DNA from: JAKQHY01 sp034429475
Lineage (GTDB): Bacteria > Chloroflexota > Anaerolineae > B4-G1 > SLSP01
Direction of reading: 5' to 3'
Assembly (NCBI GenBank): GCA_034429475.1
Contig: DAOUGD010000159.1
Location: 24,166 to 88,165 of the forward strand
DNA: 64,000 bases
Position numbers and translations under genes: made by a program. The notes under the pieces are model-generated. The model was not told the DNA's origin and searched no databases. It was given only the letters and a program-made list of their open reading frames with translations. Position 1 is the stretch's first letter. Each line of letters begins with the position of its first letter. This document shows positions 29,386 through 37,261 of the stretch, in pieces.

Positions 29386-30456
29386 ATGCCGCCTTTGCTC
29401 AAATTCATCGTCCGCCGGCTGTTAGCCGTGCCTGTCACCTTGCTGATTATCACCGCGACACTGTACGGTATCCTGATGTTGGCGCCGGTGGAATTGCGCG
29501 CCGAGTTGTACATGCCCCGCAGCGCCTCCAACAACCCCAATTACAACCCGGAACTGCTCAGGCAACAAATCATCAAGGAGCAACGACTTGACGATCCCTA
29601 CCCCGTGCAATACCTCCGCTGGGTCGGAAACCTGTTCCGGGGGGATTGGGGCTGGAGTCCGGGGTTCCGCAGCGATGTTCTACCGGCGTTGCTGGCCCGG
29701 ACGCCGGCCACCGCCGAGTTGACGTTGTACTCGGTGCTGCTGCTCGTTCCGTTGGGGATCATCGGGGGGGGCATCGCCGGAGCGCGGCCCGACCGCCCGG
29801 CAGATTACGGCTTCCGACTGCTGGCGTTCGTCGCTACCGCCATGCCGCCTTTCATCCTGGCGCTGGTACTGCTGGCGGTCTTTTACGTCGGCCTCCACTG
29901 GTTTCCGCTGGGACGGTTGGGCATTTCTGAACAATATCTGGTCCAGGCACCGACTTTTAAATCCTATACCGGCCTGTTGACGGTGGACGGGCTGCTCAAC
30001 GGGCAGCCTCACATCACCCTGGATGCTTTGCGGCGGCTAGTGCTTCCCTGCGTCACGTTGAGTATGGTGCATTGGGCCACGTTGGGACGCATTACCCGCG
30101 CCGCTATGATCGAAGAAATGACCAAAGATTACGTGATGGCGGCGCGCGGCCGGGGACTGCGCCAACATTTCATCGTCTGGAGACACGTGCTGCACAATGC
30201 GATGCTCCCCGCGCTAAACAGTATCGCCTTGTCCGCCGCTTCTCTCATCATGGGAGTCTTCGTCATCGAAGTGGTCTTCACCATCCCCGGGGTGTCAGAA
30301 CTCATCGTCGCTTCCGCGCGCGGCGCGCCAGACCTGCCTATGGCAATGGGATTTGCACTCTACAGTGTGGGGCTGGTGCTGCCGGTGATGCTCATTCTGG
30401 ACGTGGTCCAGGCGCTCGTGGACCCGCGCGTGCGCGAAGGGGTACATGATCAATGA
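29386..30456 (+). CDS. ABC transporter permease (DppB/OppB type), second system
   Basis: A 356-residue permease with the family N-terminus FIVRRLLAVPVTLLIITATL, a periplasmic loop of about 90 residues and the EAA loop DYVMAARGRGLRQHFIVWRH and LHNAMLPALN. It resembles the permease at 7959-9041 in layout (for example LGISEQYLVQAPTFKSYTGL beside the comparable loop there), so the two may be distant paralogues. It overlaps the next permease gene by 4 bases (ATGA). No ATPase or binding-protein gene accompanies the pair in this window. Confidence 0.92.
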   Translation: MPPLLKFIVRRLLAVPVTLLIITATLYGILMLAPVELRAELYMPRSASNNPNYNPELLRQQIIKEQRLDDPYPVQYLRWVGNLFRGDWGWSPGFRSDVLPALLARTPATAELTLYSVLLLVPLGIIGGGIAGARPDRPADYGFRLLAFVATAMPPFILALVLLAVFYVGLHWFPLGRLGISEQYLVQAPTFKSYTGLLTVDGLLNGQPHITLDALRRLVLPCVTLSMVHWATLGRITRAAMIEEMTKDYVMAARGRGLRQHFIVWRHVLHNAMLPALNSIALSAASLIMGVFVIEVVFTIPGVSELIVASARGAPDLPMAMGFALYSVGLVLPVMLILDVVQALVDPRVREGVHDQ

Positions 30457-31391
30457 CGCAACTCCGCCGCTTCCTCACCCATTGGCAAAATCTGCTGGCC
30501 CTCCTGATCATTGGCGGTTACGTATTCGTCGCGCTGGCCGCGCCGTGGTTAGCCCCCCAGGCAGACCCCGCCCACCCCACCGCAATGCGGCTCTTTCCCG
30601 GCGTCCGTCCGTGGGCGTTGCACGTACCGCGCCCGCCCAGCTCTGCGGCGCTACTCGGCACAACGCCCGGTGGGTGGGACATCTACTACAGCCTGATCTG
30701 GGGCATATGGCCGGCGCTGCACTTCGGGCTGCTCACGGCCGGATTCACGGCGGGATTTGGGGTGATTGTGGGGGCTATCAGCGGGTACGCCGGCGGCGCG
30801 GTCAACCGCCTACTGATGCGCGTCACCGACGCCTTTCTCACCTTCCCGGCCATTGCCGGTATTTTTCTCTTTCGGTACATTCTGACGCCAGCAACCCCGG
30901 ACGCGCCCCCCAACCTCTTGGAGGCGGTCTGTGATTTCTTGCAGATCGATCCGGCGATGCTGGCATTGATCGCTTTTTCGTGGATGCCCTACGCGCGGCT
31001 CATCCATGCCAACATGCTCACGCTGAAACAAACGGAATACGCGATGGCGGCCAAGACCACCGGGGCGAGACCGCTGCGGATCATCTTCCGTCACTTGCTA
31101 CCCAACGCCATCGCGCCGGCCATTGTGCTGGCAGCGCGAGACGTGGGGGGGATGGTCATTCTGGAGGCTGCGTTTACCTTCATTGGGATTGGCGCAGGAC
31201 TGCCGTGGGGGATACTGTTGGTGACCGGGCGCGACTGGATTATCGGCGTTGGCGGCAACCCTTTTACGCACTGGTGGGTCTTCGCGCCGGCGACTCTGGC
31301 GCTCATCCTGTTCAGCATCGGGTGGAATTTATTGGGGGATGGACTCAATACGTTGTTGAATCCTCATTCGCTCAGACGGCGCAAAGGGTAG
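30453..31391 (+). CDS. ABC transporter permease (DppC/OppC type), second system
   Basis: The 312-residue partner of the preceding permease. EAA loop EYAMAAKTTGARPLRIIFRH followed by LLPNAIAPAIV; the C-terminus NLLGDGLNTLLNPH is typical. The first periplasmic loop is long and carries GTTPGGWDIYYSLIWG, closely similar to GQWDIYYGVIWG in the DppC-like protein at 9060-10091, which supports a shared origin. Translation is coupled through the ATGA overlap. Seven bases after the stop begins a CACGTTTCACG-type repeat hairpin that separates it from the converging methyltransferase gene. Confidence 0.92.
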   Translation: MTQLRRFLTHWQNLLALLIIGGYVFVALAAPWLAPQADPAHPTAMRLFPGVRPWALHVPRPPSSAALLGTTPGGWDIYYSLIWGIWPALHFGLLTAGFTAGFGVIVGAISGYAGGAVNRLLMRVTDAFLTFPAIAGIFLFRYILTPATPDAPPNLLEAVCDFLQIDPAMLALIAFSWMPYARLIHANMLTLKQTEYAMAAKTTGARPLRIIFRHLLPNAIAPAIVLAARDVGGMVILEAAFTFIGIGAGLPWGILLVTGRDWIIGVGGNPFTHWWVFAPATLALILFSIGWNLLGDGLNTLLNPHSLRRRKG

Positions 31392-31400
31392 GCCCTTGCA

Positions 31401-31453
31401 GATACGTGAAACGTGATGATTTCACTATAAAAGTCTCACGTTTCACGTTTTGC
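31401..31453. repeat. ACGTGAAACGTGA / TCACGTTTCACGT repeat hairpin
   Basis: ACGTGAAACGTGA at about 31403-31415 is mirrored by TCACGTTTCACGT at about 31437-31449. The same motif pair recurs at 59824-59877. It lies between converging genes and could end transcription both ways. Confidence 0.75.
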
Positions 31454-31507
31454 TCATACCGCCAATCAACGAAAAATCACTCTTTTTGTCGGCCTAATGC
31501 CCCCTCA

Positions 31508-32314
31508 TCATACGCCGGGACGACGCCCACTATAGACGATCGTCTGGCTGTCCTTTGTCGCAGGGGCATCGGTGTAGTCGCCATAGGTTATGATGTCCTC
31601 AAATCCGGCGCGCTCGAGCATCATGAAAAATTCATAGTGAAAGTACCACCGCAGGAAATGCGCGTGGACTTCGGAGCGCACACATTTCCCAGCTACATAC
31701 AGGTCATACCGCCGTTTTGACAGCAGCACTTGCTCGAAGAGATCCACGGATTCTGACCACAGGGTAGTGACGACCTCCCCTTCTGCCTCTCGACGGGGGA
31801 TGGGGTCCCAAAGTATCGGATGTTCGACATCCTGACAGGTCGCCCCTTGCGTAACTTCCGGCGGCACAGCCAGCTCAAGCAGCAATTCGCCGCCGGGAAC
31901 AAGGTGACGCCAGAACCGCTGTAATGTGGCGAGCGCCTGGTCTCGATCGGTGATGATCTGGAACGTGCAATTCGCAACGTAGATCGTCCCATACTGGTGA
32001 GGGATGTCGCACGCTTCCATCGGTTGGTGGTAAAGCGCGAGGCGAATTCCCTGCGCTTCTGCCGCTTTCTCGGCAAGGCTCAGGGCGTCGCCCGAAATAT
32101 CCGCGCCGTGAACCTCCAGGCCGCGCGCAGTCAACGGGAAAATATGCCGTCCCGTCCCGCAGGCCTGGTCGAGCGTCAGCCCGCCATTGGCGCGGATCCG
32201 ACGCTCATAGAACGCCAGTTCGTCGGCAGGGACGCCATCGTTCATGCAGGCATAGAGCATTTCCGCAGCAAGGCGGTTCCAACCCTGGCTCAAATCGTAA
32301 GTTTCTTCGGACAT
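31508..32314 (-). CDS. Class I SAM-dependent methyltransferase
   Basis: A 268-residue protein; the start at ATG 32314 is backed by GGGGGAG upstream. SAM-binding motif I is LDQACGTGRHIFPLTARG, and the acidic end of strand 2 is VHGADISGDAL. The post-motif region is IYVANCTFQIITDRDQA, then the usual LVPGGELLLEL strand. The C-terminus GDYTDAPATKDSQTIVYSGR is typical of small-molecule methyltransferases of this fold. The substrate is unknown. It is last in a minus-strand run that also holds another methyltransferase-like gene and an acetyltransferase, perhaps a modification or resistance cluster. Confidence 0.85.
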   Translation of the reverse strand: MSEETYDLSQGWNRLAAEMLYACMNDGVPADELAFYERRIRANGGLTLDQACGTGRHIFPLTARGLEVHGADISGDALSLAEKAAEAQGIRLALYHQPMEACDIPHQYGTIYVANCTFQIITDRDQALATLQRFWRHLVPGGELLLELAVPPEVTQGATCQDVEHPILWDPIPRREAEGEVVTTLWSESVDLFEQVLLSKRRYDLYVAGKCVRSEVHAHFLRWYFHYEFFMMLERAGFEDIITYGDYTDAPATKDSQTIVYSGRRPGV

Positions 32315-32382
32315 AAGGCTTCTCCCCCATAAAACTGGAATCAATCCCGCTATCTCCTGGATAGCTTTTCCATGTCGGTCTC

Positions 32383-33180
32383 TCATCTCTTTTTGACGGG
32401 ATACCCTACCAGGTAGGTGAATACGAATAGCGGCGTTCCCGTGGACGCTTGCCCGGCCTCCCAGGTGTAATCGTTATGGGGGAACGTTCCGATCAACTCC
32501 TTCAATTCCTGAACCGAATATACTCTCAGGAGCGATACGATCCCATCCCAACACGTCGCCAATGGAACGAGAGGGATGAGATACGTCCAGAAAAAACGGG
32601 AGAAGGTGCGCGGTTTGATGAAGGGCGTGACCACGAAGTAGCCTAACAGAGTCATCAAAGGCGCCAACAACAAAAGGAAAAGCCCCAAGGGAGGCTTCAG
32701 GCTGGCGTCGAAAATGCCTATTGCCACCTTTTTCTCAACCGCGTCCTGTAAAATGCTCCTGGCTTGTTCGGGCCGGAAATGGTGAAACCCCTCAAAGAGC
32801 GTGCGCATCCCCTTCAGGTGCGCAGGGACTTCCATAGCATCCACCGGCTCGGCGAGATAGCGGATCCCCTGCCGCGAAGTCTCCGACCACTTTTGAATCG
32901 CTGCGGGATCGGGGTATTTGTCGGTGAGGTTGATCTTGAGCGACAATCCCGCCTGGTTGAATTCCTCCTGCAACCGCACCCACGGCCCGCTGCCGCCAGA
33001 ACACAAGTCCACAATCTCCATCGTTTGGGCATGATCCAGCGCCTTTTTGAACAGCGGGATCAGGTGCTTGTGCCCCGATCCAAGCGTCGCCGCAAACTGC
33101 AAGTAATCGGTCTGGATGCGCCGAAAGGTCTGCGGATACCAGGGCAGGTCCATAAACTCAAACAGGTGAATGTGTCGCAT
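32383..33180 (-). CDS. Methyltransferase-like protein with C-terminal hydrophobic segment
   Basis: 265 residues from ATG 33180 (GAGG about 10 bases upstream). The N-terminus HLFEFMDLPWYPQTFRRIQT leads into a Rossmann-like region with IVDLCSGGSGPW (motif I-like, GxGxG loosely kept) and LTDKYPD (acidic residue after strand 2). FEGFHHFRPEQAR is the middle part, and a strongly hydrophobic segment (about 175-200) suggests membrane association. I read it as a divergent class I methyltransferase-type protein; catalysis is unproven. It is separated by 20 bases from the GNAT-fusion gene upstream. Confidence 0.7.
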   Translation of the reverse strand: MRHIHLFEFMDLPWYPQTFRRIQTDYLQFAATLGSGHKHLIPLFKKALDHAQTMEIVDLCSGGSGPWVRLQEEFNQAGLSLKINLTDKYPDPAAIQKWSETSRQGIRYLAEPVDAMEVPAHLKGMRTLFEGFHHFRPEQARSILQDAVEKKVAIGIFDASLKPPLGLFLLLLAPLMTLLGYFVVTPFIKPRTFSRFFWTYLIPLVPLATCWDGIVSLLRVYSVQELKELIGTFPHNDYTWEAGQASTGTPLFVFTYLVGYPVKKR

Positions 33181-33200
33181 AGTCCACAACCTCGTCGTAA

Positions 33201-34055
33201 CTACTTTGTGCTCCGACACTTTTCCAGACTTTGCTGCATTTCCCGGCAGCGGTTGTGCCACAGCACTTCATAGTCCTCCGGCGAGATAATTCTATCTTTC
33301 AGGCCGGCAATGGTGAAAATGCCCTCCGTTTTGCACCATTCCACGCAGATTCTATAGGCATCCCAATCCAGGTCATCCTCATCCCAGAACACCCTGACCT
33401 CTGGAAGTCCGCTCAAGAAGACGGCCAAAGCCCTGGTGTGACCGTCTGTGAAGATCACGTCGCCATCCAGCGCTTTCACCGGGATGGGATCAAGCGAGTC
33501 AGGGTTTGGTGGATCAAATCTCTCCATCACATAAGCCAGTTTGCCTGAACTGACGAGCAGTTGGCTGGGCTGAATTTCGTCCAGGCTTTTCAGGAATACG
33601 CCCAGGTCTTTTTCCATGTGGATGACGGGCAGTGGAATCCCATTCAAGTCGTTATCAAGGCGTTTCACAATGGCGTACCCCAACTTTTGATAAAATCCCT
33701 GCGCCGATAATCCTGACAACAGAAACACCTTCTTGAGGCGGCGTTGTCTGGCAGAATCTTCAATAGCGCGCATGAGGCCCTTCCCAACGCCTCTTCTGTG
33801 CAACGCCACCTCAACGAAGACATTTCGCACCCGGTCGCAGTCAAGCGTGGCCGTGCCAACAATCTTATCCCCCACCGTGCTTACCAGCGTTAGTTGTTGC
33901 CCGGCCAGTTCGATCAACTTTTCGAGGGTGTACGATGGGATTAGGGCTTCGATGGCTTCTGGGGAATAATCCTGGCTGTTGACCTGCCGCAAATTCTGGA
34001 TGATTAATCTGCTCAGGCTCTCAGCGTCTTCAGGCACAAAGCTTCTTATGATCAT
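33201..34055 (-). CDS. GNAT acetyltransferase fused to a ParB/sulfiredoxin-like domain
   Basis: 284 residues from ATG 34055. The N-terminal half (to about 150) is a GNAT domain with the acetyl-CoA loop RRGVGKGL (87-94) and GFYQKLGY. The C-terminal half has IPVKALDGDVIFTDGHTRAL, where the DGHTR motif (204-208) recalls the ParB/Srx fold, which includes free-serine kinases as well as nucleases and CTPases. Then come FWDEDDLDWDAYRICVEWC and YEVLWHNRC. The upstream gene's stop forms TTGA with an in-frame TTG at 34067, so a coupled TTG start adding four residues is an alternative. The substrate is unknown. Confidence 0.75.
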   Translation of the reverse strand: MIIRSFVPEDAESLSRLIIQNLRQVNSQDYSPEAIEALIPSYTLEKLIELAGQQLTLVSTVGDKIVGTATLDCDRVRNVFVEVALHRRGVGKGLMRAIEDSARQRRLKKVFLLSGLSAQGFYQKLGYAIVKRLDNDLNGIPLPVIHMEKDLGVFLKSLDEIQPSQLLVSSGKLAYVMERFDPPNPDSLDPIPVKALDGDVIFTDGHTRALAVFLSGLPEVRVFWDEDDLDWDAYRICVEWCKTEGIFTIAGLKDRIISPEDYEVLWHNRCREMQQSLEKCRSTK

Positions 34056-34063
34056 GGTCTTGC

Positions 34064-34720
34064 TCAATAGTCAAACAGAGCAACGATTTCACTAGCTAAC
34101 CCGACACACGCTTTACCACAATCAATAAAGTACTCCATACGATTGGGCACGGGGGCGAGCGCCTTTTTAGCCTGCTTTGTGAGTCGCCACAAGTTTTGGG
34201 CAAAACTCCACTTATTTGACCGGGGCATCTTATCCCAGCGCTCGGCGCCAATCCTATCGGCATACCAGCGCAGATCGTCAATAACGGTAAACAATCGCCG
34301 CGCCTCATCCTTGGCGGGCTGTTCGAGCTGTACCAGCGCGTGATAGGCGGCCTCTAACTGTTCCAACATGGCGGGTACACTGGGACGCGGCTCTGGTTCA
34401 ACGATGGCGGTAACTCTGCCGAGAATGTCTTGCGCACTGACCCACCCATTGACTTTGCCCAAGCTGTTGACGATCAAAAACTGATCGCCCTGAATGTCGC
34501 CCACCAGATGGAAGATGTCCCCTTTGTGCCATCTGACGAGCACGCGATCTCCCACCTGGATTTCGCCAGGGTCAGTAATAGGCGACATAGTGAGCGTTTG
34601 CCCGTGTTTAATCGCTTCCCGCATCGAGGCCAGGTCGCCGCCATCGGGTATGGTCCAGGTGAAGGATTTACCTTCTCTGAGAGCTTCAAGCAAAGGGTCT
34701 TTGTGTTTAACCATTGACAT
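34064..34720 (-). CDS. Unknown protein: S24/S26-like barrel plus helical domain
   Basis: A 218-residue protein. The segment from about 45 to 105 (DPGEIQVGDRVLVRWHKGDI, FLIVNSLGKVNGWVSAQDIL) resembles the beta-barrel of S24/S26 peptidases (the GD.V..R ... D.LGRV pattern), but no catalytic Ser/Lys pair is evident. The C-terminal half is helical and vaguely DinB-like (SFAQNLWRLTKQAK). Its TGA stop overlaps the alternative TTG start of the GNAT fusion, so the two are probably translated together. I do not know its function. Confidence 0.65.
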   Translation of the reverse strand: MSMVKHKDPLLEALREGKSFTWTIPDGGDLASMREAIKHGQTLTMSPITDPGEIQVGDRVLVRWHKGDIFHLVGDIQGDQFLIVNSLGKVNGWVSAQDILGRVTAIVEPEPRPSVPAMLEQLEAAYHALVQLEQPAKDEARRLFTVIDDLRWYADRIGAERWDKMPRSNKWSFAQNLWRLTKQAKKALAPVPNRMEYFIDCGKACVGLASEIVALFDY

Positions 34721-34837
34721 CCTCTCGGTGCGATTAGGCCAGTCTGAATTGAATTGCTGCGAGAGTATACCGAGAACCGCAGCCCGAAACGGCAGGGAGG
34801 GTCAGATTGTTAGAAATGATCGTTCTGGAGCAAGAAA

Positions 34838-35209
34838 CTACTTCAAAACATACTGCGCCAGGATTTTTTGAACACCCACAATATCGGTCCCCCGCTTGAA
34901 TTCACGCTCAATGGGCGTCATATTGCCGGAAATATAAATCTTCATTTCAGCATCCATATCAAAGCTGCCGGCCGTTTCTACTGAAAAGTGACTGATAGAG
35001 CGATAAGGAATGGAGTGATACTCCGCTTTCTTACCAGTGAGACCCTGTTTATCCACCAGGATGAGCCGCTTATCCGTGAAAACGAAAAGGTCACGAATAA
35101 CTCGAAACGCTTTAATTAAGCCCTCGCCTTCAACCAGGATGGCATCTAAATCTTTCTGTAGACTCTTGATATCAACCTCTGATGCGTTTCCAAAAAGCCC
35201 TTGAAGCAT
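34838..35209 (-). CDS. Bacterial PH-domain protein (bPH_1 type)
   Basis: 123 residues from ATG 35209, with GGAGGAT just upstream. The sequence GLIKAFRVIRDLFVFTDKRL, ILVDKQGLTGKKAEYHSIPY and the following SISHFSVETAG is the standard bacterial pleckstrin-homology pattern of small YvbH/YdjM-like proteins. These are soluble, oligomeric and of unclear role, often linked to envelope stress. No operon partners are evident: the gap to the gene downstream (34721-34837) holds nothing I recognise. The 5' region shares the divergent intergenic space with the tRNA-Glu promoter. Confidence 0.85.
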   Translation of the reverse strand: MLQGLFGNASEVDIKSLQKDLDAILVEGEGLIKAFRVIRDLFVFTDKRLILVDKQGLTGKKAEYHSIPYRSISHFSVETAGSFDMDAEMKIYISGNMTPIEREFKRGTDIVGVQKILAQYVLK

Positions 35210-35321
35210 AATATCCTCCATTTGCGCGATAGTTTTTACCCGGCTAGAGTCATTATATACTCGCCCCCCACCCCCGTCAACGCAAGAACCTTGCCTCCCA
35301 AATCTAAAATCCAAAATCGCC

Positions 35322-35349
35322 TTGACACTATTCCGCTTTATGTTAAAAT
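35322..35349 (+). promoter_or_regulatory. Promoter of tRNA-Glu
   Basis: Perfect TTGACA (35322-35327), 16-base spacer, TAAAAT (35344-35349) with an extended TGT in front. Transcription should begin at about 35356, four bases before the tRNA. Confidence 0.85.
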
Positions 35350-35359
35350 CTTTCTTGTT

Positions 35360-35433
35360 GCCCCCATCGTCTAGTCTGGTCAGGACACAGGCCTTTCAAG
35401 CCTGGCACATGGGTTCGAATCCCGTTGGGGGCA
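35360..35433 (+). tRNA. tRNA-Glu (UUC)
   Basis: Acceptor arms GCCCCCA (35360-35366) and TGGGGGC (35426-35432) with discriminator A35433. The anticodon stem CAGGC/GCCTG encloses CTTTCAA, giving anticodon TTC. The T-arm is GGGTTCGAATCCC. No CCA is encoded. The D-arm is of normal size, with GTCTGGTCAGGAC-type sequence. Confidence 0.95.
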
Positions 35434-35442
35434 CACTTTCTA

Positions 35443-35592
35443 GGGCGGGGCGCGCCCGAAGTCACGCCGGGGGTAGGTCACCTCGGAAGCGGTATCCACC
35501 GCCCGCCACCAAACAACTTTATCCATCCCGGCGCTATGCCCGTGGAATGTATGTTTAACAGCCAACGGCCCGGCCTAGCACCGGGCCGTTTT
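35443..35592 (+). ncRNA. Possible structured transcript between tRNA-Glu and its terminator
   Basis: About 120 bases separate the tRNA from a strong terminator. GGGCGG (35443-35448) can pair with CCGCCC (35499-35504), enclosing GGCGCGCCC and a CGGAAGCGG stretch. It may be only a tRNA trailer, or a small RNA processed from the tRNA transcript. The CGGAAG sequence recalls the SRP RNA tip, but the flanking conserved bases of SRP RNA are missing. Confidence 0.3.
35564..35592 (+). terminator. Terminator of the tRNA-Glu transcript
   Basis: AACGGCCCGG (35564-35573) with CCGGGCCGTT (35581-35590), then TT. It lies 23 bases before the RNase J start, so RNase J needs read-through or its own promoter; none is obvious in between. 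Confidence 0.85.
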
Positions 35593-35614
35593 GCTTGAAT
35601 GGAGTACCCCTCAA

Positions 35615-37261
35615 ATGGAAAAACTACAGATTATCCCCCTCGGCGGCTTAGGCGAAGTCGGCAAGAATATGCTGGCCCTGGAATACGGGCGCAACATCCT
35701 GGTGGTGGACGCCGGCATTATGTTCCCCGAAAGCGACATGCCCGGCGTGGATTACATTATCCCCGATTACAGCTATTTGCGCGGCAAGGAAGACCGGCTG
35801 CGCGGCATCGTCATCACGCACGGCCACGAAGACCACATCGGCGCGCTGCCTCACTTCTTGCAGGACTTTAACGCGCCGGTGTATGCCACCAAACTCACGC
35901 GCGGCCTGATCGAGGTGAAACTGTCCAGCAACCTGCAAAAGCGCGTCAAGCTACAAACGATGGAACCGGGCGACGTGGTCCATCTCGGTCCATTCGAGGT
36001 CGAACCGTACCACGTCTGCCACAGCATCCCCGACTCGGTGGGCCTGGGCATCACCACGCCCGTCGGCCTGATCGTCCACAGCGGGGATTATAAGCTGGAT
36101 CACACGCCGGTGGACGGTTGGCCGACCGATCTGGCGAAGCTGGCGGAATTCAACCAGCGCGGCGTGCTGGCGCTGCTGGCCGACAGCACCAACTCGGTCA
36201 ACGCCGGCTCCACCCCCTCGGAACGCACGCTGACAACGGCGTTGGAGGACGTGTTCCGGGGCGCCAAGGGCCGCGTGATTGTCGCTACCTTTGCCTCGCT
36301 GATCTCGCGCATCCAGCAAGTGGTGGAAGTTGCGCAGCGGTTTGGGCGGAAGATCGCCGTCGCCGGTTCAACAATGGTGAAGAATATCAAGATGGCCCGC
36401 AAACTGGGCTACCTTGACATCCCTGACGACGCGATTCTCTCTTTGCAAGACATCAATCGCCTTCAACCGTCCCAGGTTGCCATCCTGGCGACCGGCTCGC
36501 AGGGCGAACCCAGCTCTATTCTGGGCCGCCTGGCGCTGGGACGCCATCCCGCGCTGCGCGTGACGCCGGGGGATACAATTGTGTTATCGTCGCACACCAT
36601 CCCCGGCAACGAGGAGACGGTCAACGCCGTCATCAACCGGCTGTTCCAGCGCGGCGCCAACGTGGTCTACCACCCCGTGGCGCCGGTGCATGTCTCCGGC
36701 CACGCCAGCCAGGAAGAGCAGAAGATGTTGCTGAGCGTCGTGCGTCCCAAGTTCTTCGTGCCCGTCCACGGCGAACTGCGCCACCTGAAGCAGCACGCCG
36801 TGTTGGCGCAGGAAGTAGGGCTGGCTCGGACGGACATCGCCGTCGTCGAGAACGGCTACATGCTGCGCTTTTCTGCGGATACGATGGAGATCGGCGAGCG
36901 CATCCCCGGCGGGTACGTCTTCGTGGATGGCAATTGGGTCGGGGACGCGGTCAGCGCGCAAGTGATCCGGGAACGGGATACGATAGCGGCTTCGGGCGTG
37001 CTCAGTGTGGTGTTCTGCTACGCGCGCGGCGCGGTCGTCGGCGCCCCGCACATCACGGCGCGGGGCGTGGCCTCGGGACAGACGATGACGGCCATGACCG
37101 ACGACGTCGCGCGCCTGGTGCGGCGCACGGTGCAGACCGCCGGCGCGACCCAACCGCAGGATCAAATGGAAGCCGCCGTGCGGCAAGCCGTTTCCGACTT
37201 CTTCTATCAGGAAGCTCGCAACCGTCCCGAAATTCTCGTGACGGCTCTCCCGATCAGTTGA
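35615..37261 (+). CDS. rnj: Ribonuclease J
   Basis: A metallo-beta-lactamase-fold 5'-3' exo/endoribonuclease of RNA decay and maturation, 548 residues from ATG 35615 (GGAG 11 bases upstream; an in-frame TTG at 35591 lies inside the terminator tail). Zinc motif H69-G-H71-E-D73-H74, then GALPHFLQDFNAPVYATKLT, LLADSTNSVNAGSTPSE with the RNase J serine/threonine pattern, and the beta-CASP region with GSQGEPSSILGRLALG and HVSGHASQEEQK. The length matches bacterial RNase J. The TGA stop overlaps the TTG start proposed for the next gene. Confidence 0.95.
   Translation: MEKLQIIPLGGLGEVGKNMLALEYGRNILVVDAGIMFPESDMPGVDYIIPDYSYLRGKEDRLRGIVITHGHEDHIGALPHFLQDFNAPVYATKLTRGLIEVKLSSNLQKRVKLQTMEPGDVVHLGPFEVEPYHVCHSIPDSVGLGITTPVGLIVHSGDYKLDHTPVDGWPTDLAKLAEFNQRGVLALLADSTNSVNAGSTPSERTLTTALEDVFRGAKGRVIVATFASLISRIQQVVEVAQRFGRKIAVAGSTMVKNIKMARKLGYLDIPDDAILSLQDINRLQPSQVAILATGSQGEPSSILGRLALGRHPALRVTPGDTIVLSSHTIPGNEETVNAVINRLFQRGANVVYHPVAPVHVSGHASQEEQKMLLSVVRPKFFVPVHGELRHLKQHAVLAQEVGLARTDIAVVENGYMLRFSADTMEIGERIPGGYVFVDGNWVGDAVSAQVIRERDTIAASGVLSVVFCYARGAVVGAPHITARGVASGQTMTAMTDDVARLVRRTVQTAGATQPQDQMEAAVRQAVSDFFYQEARNRPEILVTALPIS

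Noticed and set aside
35461..35505. SRP RNA tip
   Set aside because: A CGGAAG loop is present, but the flanking conserved bases of the SRP54-binding helix are not, and the outer stem is only six pairs.
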